Below are positions 7,974-17,083 of a stretch of DNA of 64,000 nucleotides, piece by piece (the first letter of the stretch is position 1; each line of letters opens with the position of its first letter). Made by a program: the position numbers and the translations under genes. Under the pieces are notes generated by a model. The model did not search any database and was not told the origin of the DNA. It was given only the letters and a program-made list of their open reading frames with translations. The DNA lies in contig JAJFVF010000006.1 in assembly GCA_021371935.1 (NCBI GenBank), positions 62,001 through 126,000 on the forward strand, written 5' to 3'. This stretch comes from a bacterium (GTDB lineage: Bacteria; Armatimonadota; UBA5829).

Positions 7974-9280
7974 TCTTTACAACCAGATTCGTAATACTGC
8001 TTGTAATCGGAGCGCTGATGATCGGCTTCTCGGGATGGTCCGGTGCTCTTGTGACCAGCGGAATAGTGATAATAACATTCGCAGCTGCCGCCGCGGCATG
8101 GGAATGGCTGTGGATCGTGCGAGGGAAATCTGTCGAGGTCATGCGTGTTTGTGACGAGAAGCTCTCACTGGGCGTTGGAAATCCTGTGCGACTGGTCATG
8201 AGGAACTCCGGCTATCGACACGTGAACGGCATTGTTCGCGATGAATATCCAGAGGGCTTCGACGCGCATGGAAATGTCGTCAATTTCATATTAGCTGCCC
8301 GGTCGGAATGGGAGACGACCTATCATCTGATCCCACCAAAAAGGGGTAACTATGAGTTTATGGATATATACGTCCGGCTCTTCGGCCCATTGGGACTGGT
8401 CATTCGGCAGTACAAGATTCCAGCAAGGCAGCATTGCAAGGTCTACCCTAACCTGCTGGATATGCGCAGATATGAGATCGGACTGAGGCGAGAACATGCC
8501 ATCCAGCCGGGACAGAGGTTCGCGCGGATTCGCGGCAGAGGCACTGAGTTCGAGTCTTTGCGGGACTATATGCCCGATGATGAGTTTCGAGCAATCGACT
8601 GGAAAGCCTCCGCCAGACGCGGGAGGCTGGTGACCAGGATATATCAGCAGGAGAGATCGCAGAACATACTCATAGTCCTGGACTGCGGGCGCATCATGGG
8701 ACCGGTGATCGACACTCTTACACGCCTCGACCACAGCATAAACGCATCCATGATGCTCGCGCATGTGGCGGCGATAAAGGGCGACAAGGTCGGGCTGATG
8801 ACCTTCGGCGAAGACATAACCAACTACTCACCCCCAAAGGCAGGCAAAAGCCAGACATTGAGCCTGCTGCGGCTTACTTATAACCTCAAGGACGCTGAAG
8901 GGGACTCGAATTATTACCGCGCGATACCCTATCTATCAAAAAAATGGACCCGGCGGAGTTTGATAGTCTTCTTCACCGACCTGGTTGACCCGGAATCCTC
9001 AAAGCCATTAATCTCGCAGATCGCAAGCCTTACTAAAAAACATCTGTGCCTGATCGTCACGATGGCGGACCCGGCTGTGACTGATGCTGTGCGAACTAAA
9101 GTTGAAAACTCAGAAGATGCGTTCAATGCCGCTGCGGCCAGACAGGTGCTGCAGTCTAGAAAACAAGCGGCTGCACATTTGGTACGCTCCGGCGCAATTG
9201 TCCTCGATGTCCCGCCGGAAAAGTTCACGCCTTCTGTGATAAACGAATATCTGAACATAAAAGGCAAAAACATGTTGTAG
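7970..9280 (+). CDS. DUF58 domain protein
   Basis: 436 residues. Two N-terminal membrane helices (about residues 5-45) precede a beta-rich region and the DUF58 core with its signature RGRGTEFESLRDYMPDDEFR followed by IDWKASARRGRLVTR. The C-terminal half is a von Willebrand A-like fold: ILIVLDCGRIM opens the metal-site strand and GLMTFGED and IVFFTDLVDPE follow. The MIDAS sequence is not the classic DxSxS. DUF58 proteins usually sit with a MoxR AAA+ ATPase; none is visible here. ATGA overlap with the STN protein upstream, convergent with the SpoIIM-like gene. Confidence 0.88.
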   Translation: MIFTTRFVILLVIGALMIGFSGWSGALVTSGIVIITFAAAAAAWEWLWIVRGKSVEVMRVCDEKLSLGVGNPVRLVMRNSGYRHVNGIVRDEYPEGFDAHGNVVNFILAARSEWETTYHLIPPKRGNYEFMDIYVRLFGPLGLVIRQYKIPARQHCKVYPNLLDMRRYEIGLRREHAIQPGQRFARIRGRGTEFESLRDYMPDDEFRAIDWKASARRGRLVTRIYQQERSQNILIVLDCGRIMGPVIDTLTRLDHSINASMMLAHVAAIKGDKVGLMTFGEDITNYSPPKAGKSQTLSLLRLTYNLKDAEGDSNYYRAIPYLSKKWTRRSLIVFFTDLVDPESSKPLISQIASLTKKHLCLIVTMADPAVTDAVRTKVENSEDAFNAAAARQVLQSRKQAAAHLVRSGAIVLDVPPEKFTPSVINEYLNIKGKNML

Positions 9281-9290
9281 GGGCTAGAGG

Positions 9291-10244
9291 TTAGGGATTG
9301 GTATTCCCTATCCCCCCGGCAAAGCCCAGGTACGCTGTCAGGCCGATGGCTGTTATGGCGGCAAATGTGAGTTTGGACCATATAGGCAATACCGACGGTG
9401 TGATGAAACCTTCAATCATCCCGGCAACGATAAACATTGGGATCGTCCCTGCAAAGAGCCTGAGAGCCTTACCGGATGCCAATCGGATAGCATCAGAGCG
9501 GCGCATATTGCCCGGAGCAATCATAGCCGAGCCTATCATTAACCCTGCCCCGCCGCATATAAATATGGCCACAAGCTCGATTATTCCATGAGGGAGTATA
9601 TATGACCAGAATCGCGCCCTGCCCATTATGGGCGCATAGAGTGTGGCGACCACACCTATCATCGCGCCGTTCTGGACCATCTCGAAAACCGTTATTGCGC
9701 CCGCACTTATTCCACCGGCAAATGAAAATATGCCGACCTTGATGTTGTTGGTCATTATATAACTCGACATCTGCGCGGGGTCGGGGATCGGAGACTTGAT
9801 ATTTCTGACATCCTTGGCCTGCAGCTTCTCTGGCATGAGCGCATAAGATATGCTCGGGTCGGTAATAACCAGATAAGACGCGCCCGCCCAGCTTGCCATG
9901 AAGATCAGCGTGGCCAAAAGTGTATGCCTGATTGTGGAACGAAACAGCGCCGGAAACTCTCTAATAAGAAAGGACCAAATTCCGCTGACACTTGCGCCGG
10001 ATGTGGCATAAAGTATACCATGTGCTCTGGCAGCCAGCTCGTTGAGATAGAGCACCAGTTCATTGCTTGCGCCCTGGCTGCGGGCAAACGACAGGTCGGA
10101 GACTACGCTGCGATACTCCGAGCCTATGGATGCAAGTTCGGCTCGCGAAAGAGAGCGCAGGCCATGCGTGCGTATGCGGTCGATCTTGTTCGACAGGCTA
10201 TGCCATGAATCTTGTCTGTTTTCTATGTATGAGCGTTCGTCCAC
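9291..10244 (-). CDS. Stage II sporulation protein M family membrane protein
   Basis: 317 residues, GTG start. The N-terminal 90 residues are helical and charged (MDERSYIENRQDSWHSLSNK), then at least five hydrophobic segments follow with the SpoIIM/DUF95 pattern FRSTIRHTLLATLIFMASWA, IKVGIFSFAGGISAGAIT and GARFWSYILPHGIIE-like text. Outside spore formers this family sits with RDD and DUF58 proteins, as here, and is not evidence for sporulation. There is no ribosome site; a TGCTATAAT promoter element ends six bases before the GTG, pointing to a leaderless mRNA. Confidence 0.85.
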   Translation of the reverse strand: MDERSYIENRQDSWHSLSNKIDRIRTHGLRSLSRAELASIGSEYRSVVSDLSFARSQGASNELVLYLNELAARAHGILYATSGASVSGIWSFLIREFPALFRSTIRHTLLATLIFMASWAGASYLVITDPSISYALMPEKLQAKDVRNIKSPIPDPAQMSSYIMTNNIKVGIFSFAGGISAGAITVFEMVQNGAMIGVVATLYAPIMGRARFWSYILPHGIIELVAIFICGGAGLMIGSAMIAPGNMRRSDAIRLASGKALRLFAGTIPMFIVAGMIEGFITPSVLPIWSKLTFAAITAIGLTAYLGFAGGIGNTNP

Positions 10245-10250
10245 ATTTGA

Positions 10251-10259
10251 ATTATAGCA
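10251..10259 (-). promoter_or_regulatory. Extended -10 of a likely leaderless promoter (SpoIIM-like gene)
   Basis: Minus strand reads TGCTATAAT then TCAAAT then the GTG start at 10244. The perfect extended -10 with only six bases to the start codon places transcription start at or next to the GTG. No Shine-Dalgarno is present. Confidence 0.6.
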
Positions 10260-10294
10260 GATAGAGGCCGATAGTTGGAAGTTGGAGGTTGGGT

Positions 10295-11062
10295 TTGTCG
10301 AGACACATAACCGTAGTTACGCCTGAAAATGTCAGGATAGAATATGAACTGGCGGGGCTGGCTTCGCGCGCAGGGGCTGCAATTATCGACCTGCTGCTTC
10401 AGGTACTATTGATATTGGCTGTGCTGGGGGTGCGCATGCTCCTATCCGAACACGGCAGATGGCCGGGAACGACTTGGGCAAATGCACTATTGGCAATAGC
10501 GTCGTTTGTTATGTGGTACGGCTATTATGTCTACTTCGAGACTGTCTGGAACGGACAGTCGCCCGGCAAACGCTATGCCAGAATGCGCACCATTCGTGAA
10601 GGTGGAACCCCTATAGACTTCGCAAGCGCCGCCGTTCGCAACCTGGTGAGGATAGTCGATATGATCCCCGGAATATATCTTGTCGGAATGATATCTGTGC
10701 TGGCAAACAGCAGAAATAAACGCCTGGGAGATTTTGCGGCGGGCACATTGGTCGTCAAAGAACGCAGTGAATGGATGCACACCAAGGAAAAGCAAACTCA
10801 GGAAGAAGCATCCGCTGCGCAATACCCGGAGGCCGAACTTGTGAGAAATATCGAGCTTGTCAGCCCGGATGATTTCGAGACGATAAAGAGATTTGTCGAA
10901 CGTAAAGCCGAGCTTGACGGAAAAGTGCGAGAAGAACTTGCGTCCAAAATTGCTGTGCCGCTGATGGCTAAGCTGGGTATCGAAGACAATGGACATATAG
11001 GTTATTCAAATATGCTTACCGAAATTTATAATAAGTGTGCTGCCCAAAGAGGCATGAGATAG
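10295..11062 (+). CDS. RDD family membrane protein
   Basis: 255 residues. The TTG at 10295 is preferred because GGAGG ends six bases before it; the TTG at 10289 directly abuts the ribosome site. The RDD hallmark is present: GLASRAGAAIIDLLLQ (Arg and Asp), a second helix SFVMWYGYYVYFETVWNGQS, then PGKRYARMR and the third helix. A cytoplasmic tail of about 90 charged residues follows (KERSEWMHTKEKQTQEE onwards). RDD proteins are of uncertain function, proposed to be transporters in some bacteria. Divergent from the SpoIIM-like gene, 50 bp away. Confidence 0.85.
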   Translation: MSRHITVVTPENVRIEYELAGLASRAGAAIIDLLLQVLLILAVLGVRMLLSEHGRWPGTTWANALLAIASFVMWYGYYVYFETVWNGQSPGKRYARMRTIREGGTPIDFASAAVRNLVRIVDMIPGIYLVGMISVLANSRNKRLGDFAAGTLVVKERSEWMHTKEKQTQEEASAAQYPEAELVRNIELVSPDDFETIKRFVERKAELDGKVREELASKIAVPLMAKLGIEDNGHIGYSNMLTEIYNKCAAQRGMR

Positions 11063-11174
11063 ATCATAAACAACTCATCTGTGGAACAAGGTTATAGTTG
11101 AGGATTTACGGGTAACATGGTGTTCGACAGTCAATGCAATTTGGACCATAACTGCCGGCGCACTACAAAAGATT

Positions 11175-14100
11175 ATGTCACAATCGCCCTCGGATAACTC
11201 TGCCATACATAAAATTGCAGAGCTGATAGGATCGAACGGATCGGCACCGGAGATTATGCGGCAAATATTCGATATTTCCCGCGATGCTCTGGGAGCCGGA
11301 TCGTCTCATAACGCCTCGGATCCATCCACTCACCCGGACCGCAGGCATCTCGAAGAGATCGCATCCCTATACGAAGTGGGACAGGCCGTGGATCCGCATG
11401 ACGTGATGCCGCTGCTCAACACTGTCGTGACGAAGGCTGCATCGGTGATGGACGCGCAGACTTGCTCGTTGATGCTGATAGAGCCGGGCGAGAACACACT
11501 GGTCATCAAATCCAGCTATGGCCTGGCAGACGATATAGTCCACGGAGCCAGGATAGCCATGGGCGAAGGAATCGCAGGCAGAGTGGCTCAGACCGGCGAG
11601 CCGGTCCTGATAGAAGACATATCGCATGATCCAAGGTTCAAAGACAGCATAAAACCCAGACCGGGTGTCAGCGGGTCTATGTGTGTACCTCTCAAAGATG
11701 AAGAGGGTTATGTCAAAGGCGTTCTGAGCATCAGACGCCATAAACCAAAACCGCCATTTACACAGGATGACCTAAAGCTCTTTTGCGTCTTTGCAACTCA
11801 TGCGTCGCTCGCTATATCAAACACTCATCTAACCTCACGGCTCAACCGCAAGATTGAGGAGATGTCGCGAATATCCGAAGTACTGAGGGCTATCAACTCT
11901 ACACTCGATCTTGAAAATGTGCTCGATCAGATTGTCGAGAGCATCACCGATATCGTGGGATTCGACAGGTGCTGTGTATACCTGCTGGACACCAGGGCGA
12001 ATGAGTTCGTTGCAGGGGCGCGTAAAGGATATGATGAAAATGATCATGTCATTGACCGTGTGAAGCCGGGCGAAGGAGTAATCGGCCTGGCAGCTAAAGA
12101 ACAGATTCCTATCTTTTCACAAGGCTCCCCTTTTGAACCCAGCCAGCAGGGTTCCGGCGAATTCCTGGCAGCTCCGATTGTGGTGCGAAAGACAACTATC
12201 GGAGTGGTCGTCGCGGACAACTCCGTGAATAATAATGCAATAGAACCCGAGCATGTGGACCTGCTGGCCACATTCGTGAGCCAGGCCGGTATTGCCGTCG
12301 AGAACGCGCGGCTCTATGAGGCGATGGAAGAAAAATATGCCGAACTCAATGTCCTCTATGAGCACAGCCGTAATATCAGCGCTGCATACGGTCTGGACAA
12401 TGCATCTCATATGCTGGTGCAGACGTCGGCAAAAGCGGTCGGATGCGATGGTGCCGGCCTGCTACTCTTCGACACAAAGCGCGGTCACCTGATACTCAAA
12501 GCCTTTTCCGGCGGGCTCAAGCCGCTTGCAGCAAAGATCGAAGAAGCCACGAAGAATCAAAAATCAGTCGATTTTGTGCGTGAACTCAAGGCCCCAATGC
12601 TGATATCACCTAACGATATCAGCGATAGTGAAGCCTACTCAGAACTGCTTCAAGCTCTCGCGCCGGGTAGAACAACACTCATGCTTGCGCCGCTTGTCGC
12701 TGAGGATACCACCATCGGCGCAATCGTCCTATATAGAAACGGTGGAGAAGCGTTTGAAAGCACGGAACTCAAACTGATATCGATAATGGCGTCACACGCT
12801 GCAACAGTCCTCAAAAATGCCATGACATATGAGCAGAAGATGCATCAGCGTGTGCTCGAGATGACTGCGCTTTATGAGTTTTCCAAGAAGATAAGTTCCG
12901 CGGCGAACCTGGAAGAAGCCCTCGACTCGATTCTGGCGATTGTATCGGACCTGGCCGACTATGACGAGGCGTTTATCTATGCAGTTGACCATGATGCCGG
13001 AATCGCTTCTGTAAAGGCTGCGCGATCACGCAGCAAAAAAATATCCATGCCGCCGGATGAAAGGCTTGGTGGCGCAGGTGTTGTCAGTTGGGCGGTTAGT
13101 GAGCAAAAGGCTATTGTCTCTCCGGATATTGAGATCGACCCAAGGTTCAAAACCGAACATCTGCACAAAGTGCGCTCATTGATGGCGATTCCACTCATTC
13201 TGCAGGACGAAGTAGTCGGGGTGATGAGCGTGCACAACTACAGCCCCAACCATTATTCGGACGATGACGTTCGGGTGCTCTCGATTATCGCGAGCCAGGG
13301 CGCCGCTATATATAAAGAACTCGAAGCGCTGAGCGCTCTCACCAGCTATACTGACAATATCCTGAGCAGTATAGCGGCAGGGGTGGTCACACTTGATTCA
13401 GATGGAATGATCCTTACTTGGAATGCGGCTGCCGAAAATATTGTCGGTATCGGTGTCGAAAAAGTCGTGGGAATGCAATATGACAAGGCTATGGCTCACC
13501 TCAAGGTCGAGGAATCAGAAAAACAGAGCCTGCAAAAGTCAATCGAGCGAGTCTTCAAAACCGGTGAGACCTATCACGGATACAAACTTGCATTCCATCC
13601 GACAAACAATGGCGATGAAGTCTATATCAATGTCAGCGTATCACAACTGCTGAACAGCGCAAGTGAACAGCTCGGCCTGGTCATTATATTTGAAGATATC
13701 ACCCGCGAGATCAAGATGGAGGACGACTTCAGGCGCATGGGTGAACTGGCAGCGGTCGGCCAGCTTGCAGCTAGTATCGCACACGAACTCAGAAACCCCT
13801 TGAGTTCCATAAAGGGAGCCGCGCAGTTCCTGCAGAAAGAATATGAAGAGGAACCAGCAATCGTCGAGTTCCTTGGAATCATCGTTGATGAGGTCAACGG
13901 TCTGAACCGCCTCACAACCGAGTTCCTGGATTTCGCGCGGCCTATGCAGCTTGAACTCAAGCCCGCCTGCATAAATGATATTGTCGAGAAGACGCTGCAC
14001 CTGATGAGCGTGCATATCACCGACAGCAACGTGGTGGTCAAAGAAGATCTGGCAAAATCCGTGCCGGAAATTCAGGCCGACGACAGCCAGCTTGAACAGG

Positions 14101-14453
14101 TTCTCAAAAACATGATAATCAACTCGCTGCAGGCTATGCCAGAAGGAGGCATGCTCACGATAGAGACGGGAGTGATGCCTGCAGGCGGTGCGTTCATATC
14201 GGTGAGCGATACGGGAGTAGGTATTGCGCCGGACAAGGTTGAGCGCATTTTCCAGCCTTTCTTTACTACTAAAACAAAAGGTACCGGCCTGGGACTGAGC
14301 GTGGTCCACAAGATTATCGAAAACCATGGAGGACGGATCGAAGTAACGAGCAAACCGAATATGGGCACAACATTCAAGATCGTGCTCCCGCGCTCCAAAA
14401 CCTATTCGGCCATCGCTGCAGACTACGATCAAACAATGGAACGGCGCATGTAG
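11175..14453 (+). CDS. Sensor histidine kinase with four GAF domains and a PAS domain
   Basis: 1092 residues and no membrane helix, so cytoplasmic. Order: GAF1 (about 60-205), GAF2 (230-375), GAF3 (385-545), GAF4 (555-715), PAS (725-840, LDSDGMILTWNAAAENIVG), dimerisation/phosphoacceptor domain with ASIAHELRNPLSSIKG (His near 870), then the ATPase domain with N box LKNMIINSLQAM, G1 SDTGVGIAPD and G2 GTGLGLSVVHKIIENHGG. The NtrB-like HisKA type and the NtrC-type regulator 310 bp downstream suggest a cognate pair. The four GAF modules imply small-ligand or redox sensing; the ligands are unknown. Full catalytic motifs are intact. Confidence 0.92.
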   Translation: MSQSPSDNSAIHKIAELIGSNGSAPEIMRQIFDISRDALGAGSSHNASDPSTHPDRRHLEEIASLYEVGQAVDPHDVMPLLNTVVTKAASVMDAQTCSLMLIEPGENTLVIKSSYGLADDIVHGARIAMGEGIAGRVAQTGEPVLIEDISHDPRFKDSIKPRPGVSGSMCVPLKDEEGYVKGVLSIRRHKPKPPFTQDDLKLFCVFATHASLAISNTHLTSRLNRKIEEMSRISEVLRAINSTLDLENVLDQIVESITDIVGFDRCCVYLLDTRANEFVAGARKGYDENDHVIDRVKPGEGVIGLAAKEQIPIFSQGSPFEPSQQGSGEFLAAPIVVRKTTIGVVVADNSVNNNAIEPEHVDLLATFVSQAGIAVENARLYEAMEEKYAELNVLYEHSRNISAAYGLDNASHMLVQTSAKAVGCDGAGLLLFDTKRGHLILKAFSGGLKPLAAKIEEATKNQKSVDFVRELKAPMLISPNDISDSEAYSELLQALAPGRTTLMLAPLVAEDTTIGAIVLYRNGGEAFESTELKLISIMASHAATVLKNAMTYEQKMHQRVLEMTALYEFSKKISSAANLEEALDSILAIVSDLADYDEAFIYAVDHDAGIASVKAARSRSKKISMPPDERLGGAGVVSWAVSEQKAIVSPDIEIDPRFKTEHLHKVRSLMAIPLILQDEVVGVMSVHNYSPNHYSDDDVRVLSIIASQGAAIYKELEALSALTSYTDNILSSIAAGVVTLDSDGMILTWNAAAENIVGIGVEKVVGMQYDKAMAHLKVEESEKQSLQKSIERVFKTGETYHGYKLAFHPTNNGDEVYINVSVSQLLNSASEQLGLVIIFEDITREIKMEDDFRRMGELAAVGQLAASIAHELRNPLSSIKGAAQFLQKEYEEEPAIVEFLGIIVDEVNGLNRLTTEFLDFARPMQLELKPACINDIVEKTLHLMSVHITDSNVVVKEDLAKSVPEIQADDSQLEQVLKNMIINSLQAMPEGGMLTIETGVMPAGGAFISVSDTGVGIAPDKVERIFQPFFTTKTKGTGLGLSVVHKIIENHGGRIEVTSKPNMGTTFKIVLPRSKTYSAIAADYDQTMERRM

Positions 14454-14533
14454 GTGAAACAGGTGACGTGTGTTGGGTATCAGGTGCTTGACGAGCATTC
14501 CTACTCCGGCATTTCTAGATAGCTTTGTATATC

Positions 14534-14583
14534 CGGGCAAGAATGCCCGTAAAGAAAGGTCGGGGGCAAGAATCCCCCCGACC
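14534..14583. repeat. Two tandem hairpins sharing a CAAGAAT loop
   Basis: Hairpin A (14534-14549) has 6-bp arms CGGGCA/TGCCCG. Hairpin B (14558-14583) has 9-bp arms GGTCGGGGG/CCCCCGACC around CAAGAATC. Stems differ but the loop text is shared, and a third relative lies at 32275-32294 (loop CAGGAATA). They occupy the 310-bp gap between the kinase and regulator genes, where nothing else was recognised apart from the promoter at its end. Confidence 0.6.
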
Positions 14584-14748
14584 ATCGAGTGTCGGAGAAT
14601 GGATGTTATAACATTATCAGCAATTACGACGAATATCGGATGCTGCCGAATTGCCGATGTCAGGAGATCCCTGGATGGCAAATATCGAACTTAACAGTCA
14701 AAAGTGTTTTTCCCTGGCACCCAATAACCATCACCCAACACTCAGATG

Positions 14749-14763
14749 TGGTATGATTTAAGT
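14749..14763 (+). promoter_or_regulatory. Extended -10 of a likely leaderless promoter (NtrC-like gene)
   Basis: TGGTATGAT (14749-14757) is followed by TTAAGT and the ATG at 14764. No ribosome site is visible. The geometry equals that of the SpoIIM-like gene promoter. Confidence 0.55.
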
Positions 14764-15987
14764 ATGAGTAAAAAGACCGGCAATATACTCGTCGTGGATG
14801 ACGAGCCGAACATAAGAAGAGTATTGGAAGCTGTGCTGACCAAGGAAGGCCACAAAGTCCTCACAGCCGAAAACGGGCGCAAAGGCAAAGAAGTCCTGCA
14901 AAAAAACACCAATGTGGACGTATTGATCAGCGACCTTATAATGCCGGATATCAACGGTGTTGAACTGCTGGCAGCCGCAAAGGAAATTATACCGGACATA
15001 TCCGTCCTGATGATTACCGCCCATGGCACAATAAAAAGTGCTGTGGATGCTATGAAACTCGGCGCACTGGACTATATCCCGAAGCCATTTGACCTAGATG
15101 AGATTAAAATCGTGGTCAAGAACGCTCTCGAACGCAGGGGAATGAACCAGGACACCCGCACAAGTGCTGCCAGAAATCATACAGGTAAGAAAACCATCAG
15201 CAAGGTGGACAATATCATAGGCAGTTCTCCCGCTATGGAAGAAGTCATCGAAATGATCGAGCGGGTAAAAGACAGCCGCGCATCGGTCCTTATTCGCGGT
15301 GAGAGCGGCACCGGTAAAGAAGGAGTGGCCAGAGCGCTGCACTTCGGCTCCGTAAGGGCAAAAGAACCATTTGTGCCGGTGGCATGCGTTGCGTTATCCG
15401 AACAACTGTTGCAAAGCGAACTCTTCGGGCATGAGAAGGGATCATTCACCGGCGCGATAGATCGCAAAAAAGGCCGGTTCGAGACTGCAAACCACGGCAC
15501 ACTCTTTCTCGACGAGATCGGAGACATACCGCCCACGGTCCAGATGATGCTGTTGAGAGTGCTGCAGGAACGCGAATTCGAGAGGGTCGGCGGCACCGAG
15601 ACTATCAAAGTGGACGTGCGGATGGTCACCGCCACCAATCAGCCTTTGGAGAAACTGGTCAAAGAAGGCAAGTTCAGAGAAGACCTCTTTTACAGACTGC
15701 AGGTGGTCACAATAAATATGCCGCCGCTGCGCGATCGTGTGGACGACATACCGCTGCTTATCGACCATTTCATTGAGATGTATGCCGAAGACAACTTCAA
15801 AAAGATCGAACACGTAAGCCCGGAAGCGCTTGAAATGATGATGAACTACAGATGGTCGGGCAATGTGCGTGAGCTTGAAAACACTATCGAGCGGGCGATC
15901 GTCCTTGCAGACCAGGACGCCAAATTCATCACCCCTAACCTGCTGCCGAAAGAACTATGCGAGGCAGCCGAAAAAATACGGAGCTAA
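14764..15987 (+). CDS. NtrC-type sigma-54 activator lacking a DNA-binding domain
   Basis: 407 residues from MSKKTGNILVVDDEPN; an ATG six codons earlier lies inside the -10 element. A receiver domain (about 1-120; acidic VVDDEPN, phospho-Asp in VLISDLIMPDING, Lys in YIPKPF) is followed by the AAA+ domain: Walker A GESGTGKEG, the sigma-54 contact loop GSFTGA (usually GAFTGA), Walker B LFLDEIGD, and the Arg finger region FREDLFYRL. The protein ends at PKELCEAAEKIRS, where a Fis-type helix-turn-helix normally follows. It probably activates sigma-54 promoters from solution, as FlgR of Helicobacter does, paired with the upstream kinase. Confidence 0.92.
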   Translation: MSKKTGNILVVDDEPNIRRVLEAVLTKEGHKVLTAENGRKGKEVLQKNTNVDVLISDLIMPDINGVELLAAAKEIIPDISVLMITAHGTIKSAVDAMKLGALDYIPKPFDLDEIKIVVKNALERRGMNQDTRTSAARNHTGKKTISKVDNIIGSSPAMEEVIEMIERVKDSRASVLIRGESGTGKEGVARALHFGSVRAKEPFVPVACVALSEQLLQSELFGHEKGSFTGAIDRKKGRFETANHGTLFLDEIGDIPPTVQMMLLRVLQEREFERVGGTETIKVDVRMVTATNQPLEKLVKEGKFREDLFYRLQVVTINMPPLRDRVDDIPLLIDHFIEMYAEDNFKKIEHVSPEALEMMMNYRWSGNVRELENTIERAIVLADQDAKFITPNLLPKELCEAAEKIRS

Positions 15988-15992
15988 ATAGA

Positions 15993-17030
15993 GTGACTGC
16001 AACTGGAGAAGCAACAAACACCCCACTGACCTGGCTTGATGTCGCCTCATTGACTATCGAAGGCAAAGGCTGGACCGACACTGAGAGTTTCTATGACCGT
16101 TTCCCGGCCAGAGCAAAAGAATTGGTCGACCCAAACGTTTGGCATCTCGCGAAACAAAGCGCGGGGATTGTCGTTCGGTTTGAGACTGACTCGAATGAAA
16201 TACATGTCCGATGGAAGCTCACGCTCGACCGGCTCGCACTGACGCATATGCCCGCCACAGGAGTGAGTGGCGTAGATCTGTATGCAATGAATGACGGCAG
16301 AGCGCGCCATTTGGCGGTGGGCTTTCCTGTGGAAGCTGAAAACGAAGTCCAACTGGCAAGAAATCTCTGCGGGCGTATGTGCGAATACGCGCTGTACCTG
16401 CCTTTGTATAATGGCGTGGAGTCGGTTGAACTGGGTGTATGCGCAGATTCGACGATCCGAAAAGCTGGCAAACACAAGAAAAACATCAAACCTGTGGTGT
16501 TTTATGGTTCATCGATAGTCCAGGGTGCATGCGCATCGCGTCCGGGCAGAGCATATCCGTCTATCATCTCACGAATGCTCGATATCGAGACCATAAACCT
16601 CGGCTTTTCTGGCAGCGGCAGGTGTGAACATGAAGTCTCGGAACTGCTCGCCCAAATCGACCCGTCGGTATATGTGATCGACTGTATACCCAATATGGCT
16701 GTCGATACGGTTGACGAGCGAATACGTTATCTGCTCGACACATTAATAACCGCCCCCCGGACCCCGGTCATCTTGATCGAAAGCCCAGGACTGCAGAAAG
16801 AGCGTATTTGCCATGATGACCCATGGAATCTTCTGCAGAAAAATGCTATACTAAAAGATGTATATCAGGACTGTGTGGATGGTTGGAACGGTGGGATGCA
16901 CTATATAGAGGGCAGTTCTCTGTTGGGTGATGACGGCGAGGCGACTGTCGACAACCTGCATCCCAACGATCTCGGGTTTTATCGAATGGCAAACGCAATT
17001 GCGCCCGTGATAGGTGATGCTCTGAAATAG
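15993..17030 (+). CDS. SGNH/GDSL-type esterase, paralog 1
   Basis: 345 residues from the GTG at 15993, nine bases after GGAG; an ATG at 15957 would overlap the preceding gene by 31 bp. An N-terminal beta-rich domain (WLDVASLTIEGKGWTDT, then HARWK-like VRWKLTLDRLALTHMPATGV) precedes the hydrolase fold. Block I is VVFYGSSIVQG with the nucleophile Ser, block III LGFSGSGRCE, and block V DNLHPNDLG supplies Asp and His. It likely de-esterifies an acylated carbohydrate; no signal peptide is evident. It is followed after 53 bp by a close paralog. Confidence 0.85.
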   Translation: MTATGEATNTPLTWLDVASLTIEGKGWTDTESFYDRFPARAKELVDPNVWHLAKQSAGIVVRFETDSNEIHVRWKLTLDRLALTHMPATGVSGVDLYAMNDGRARHLAVGFPVEAENEVQLARNLCGRMCEYALYLPLYNGVESVELGVCADSTIRKAGKHKKNIKPVVFYGSSIVQGACASRPGRAYPSIISRMLDIETINLGFSGSGRCEHEVSELLAQIDPSVYVIDCIPNMAVDTVDERIRYLLDTLITAPRTPVILIESPGLQKERICHDDPWNLLQKNAILKDVYQDCVDGWNGGMHYIEGSSLLGDDGEATVDNLHPNDLGFYRMANAIAPVIGDALK

Positions 17031-17083
17031 TATTCGATCTATTTGCCGACCGCATAGAACACCTATGTCAGGACTTGCTGTCA

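Noticed and set aside
9291-10244. SpoIIM homolog as evidence of endospore formation
   Set aside because: The family is widespread in non-sporulating diderms next to DUF58 and RDD genes; no other sporulation gene is in the window.
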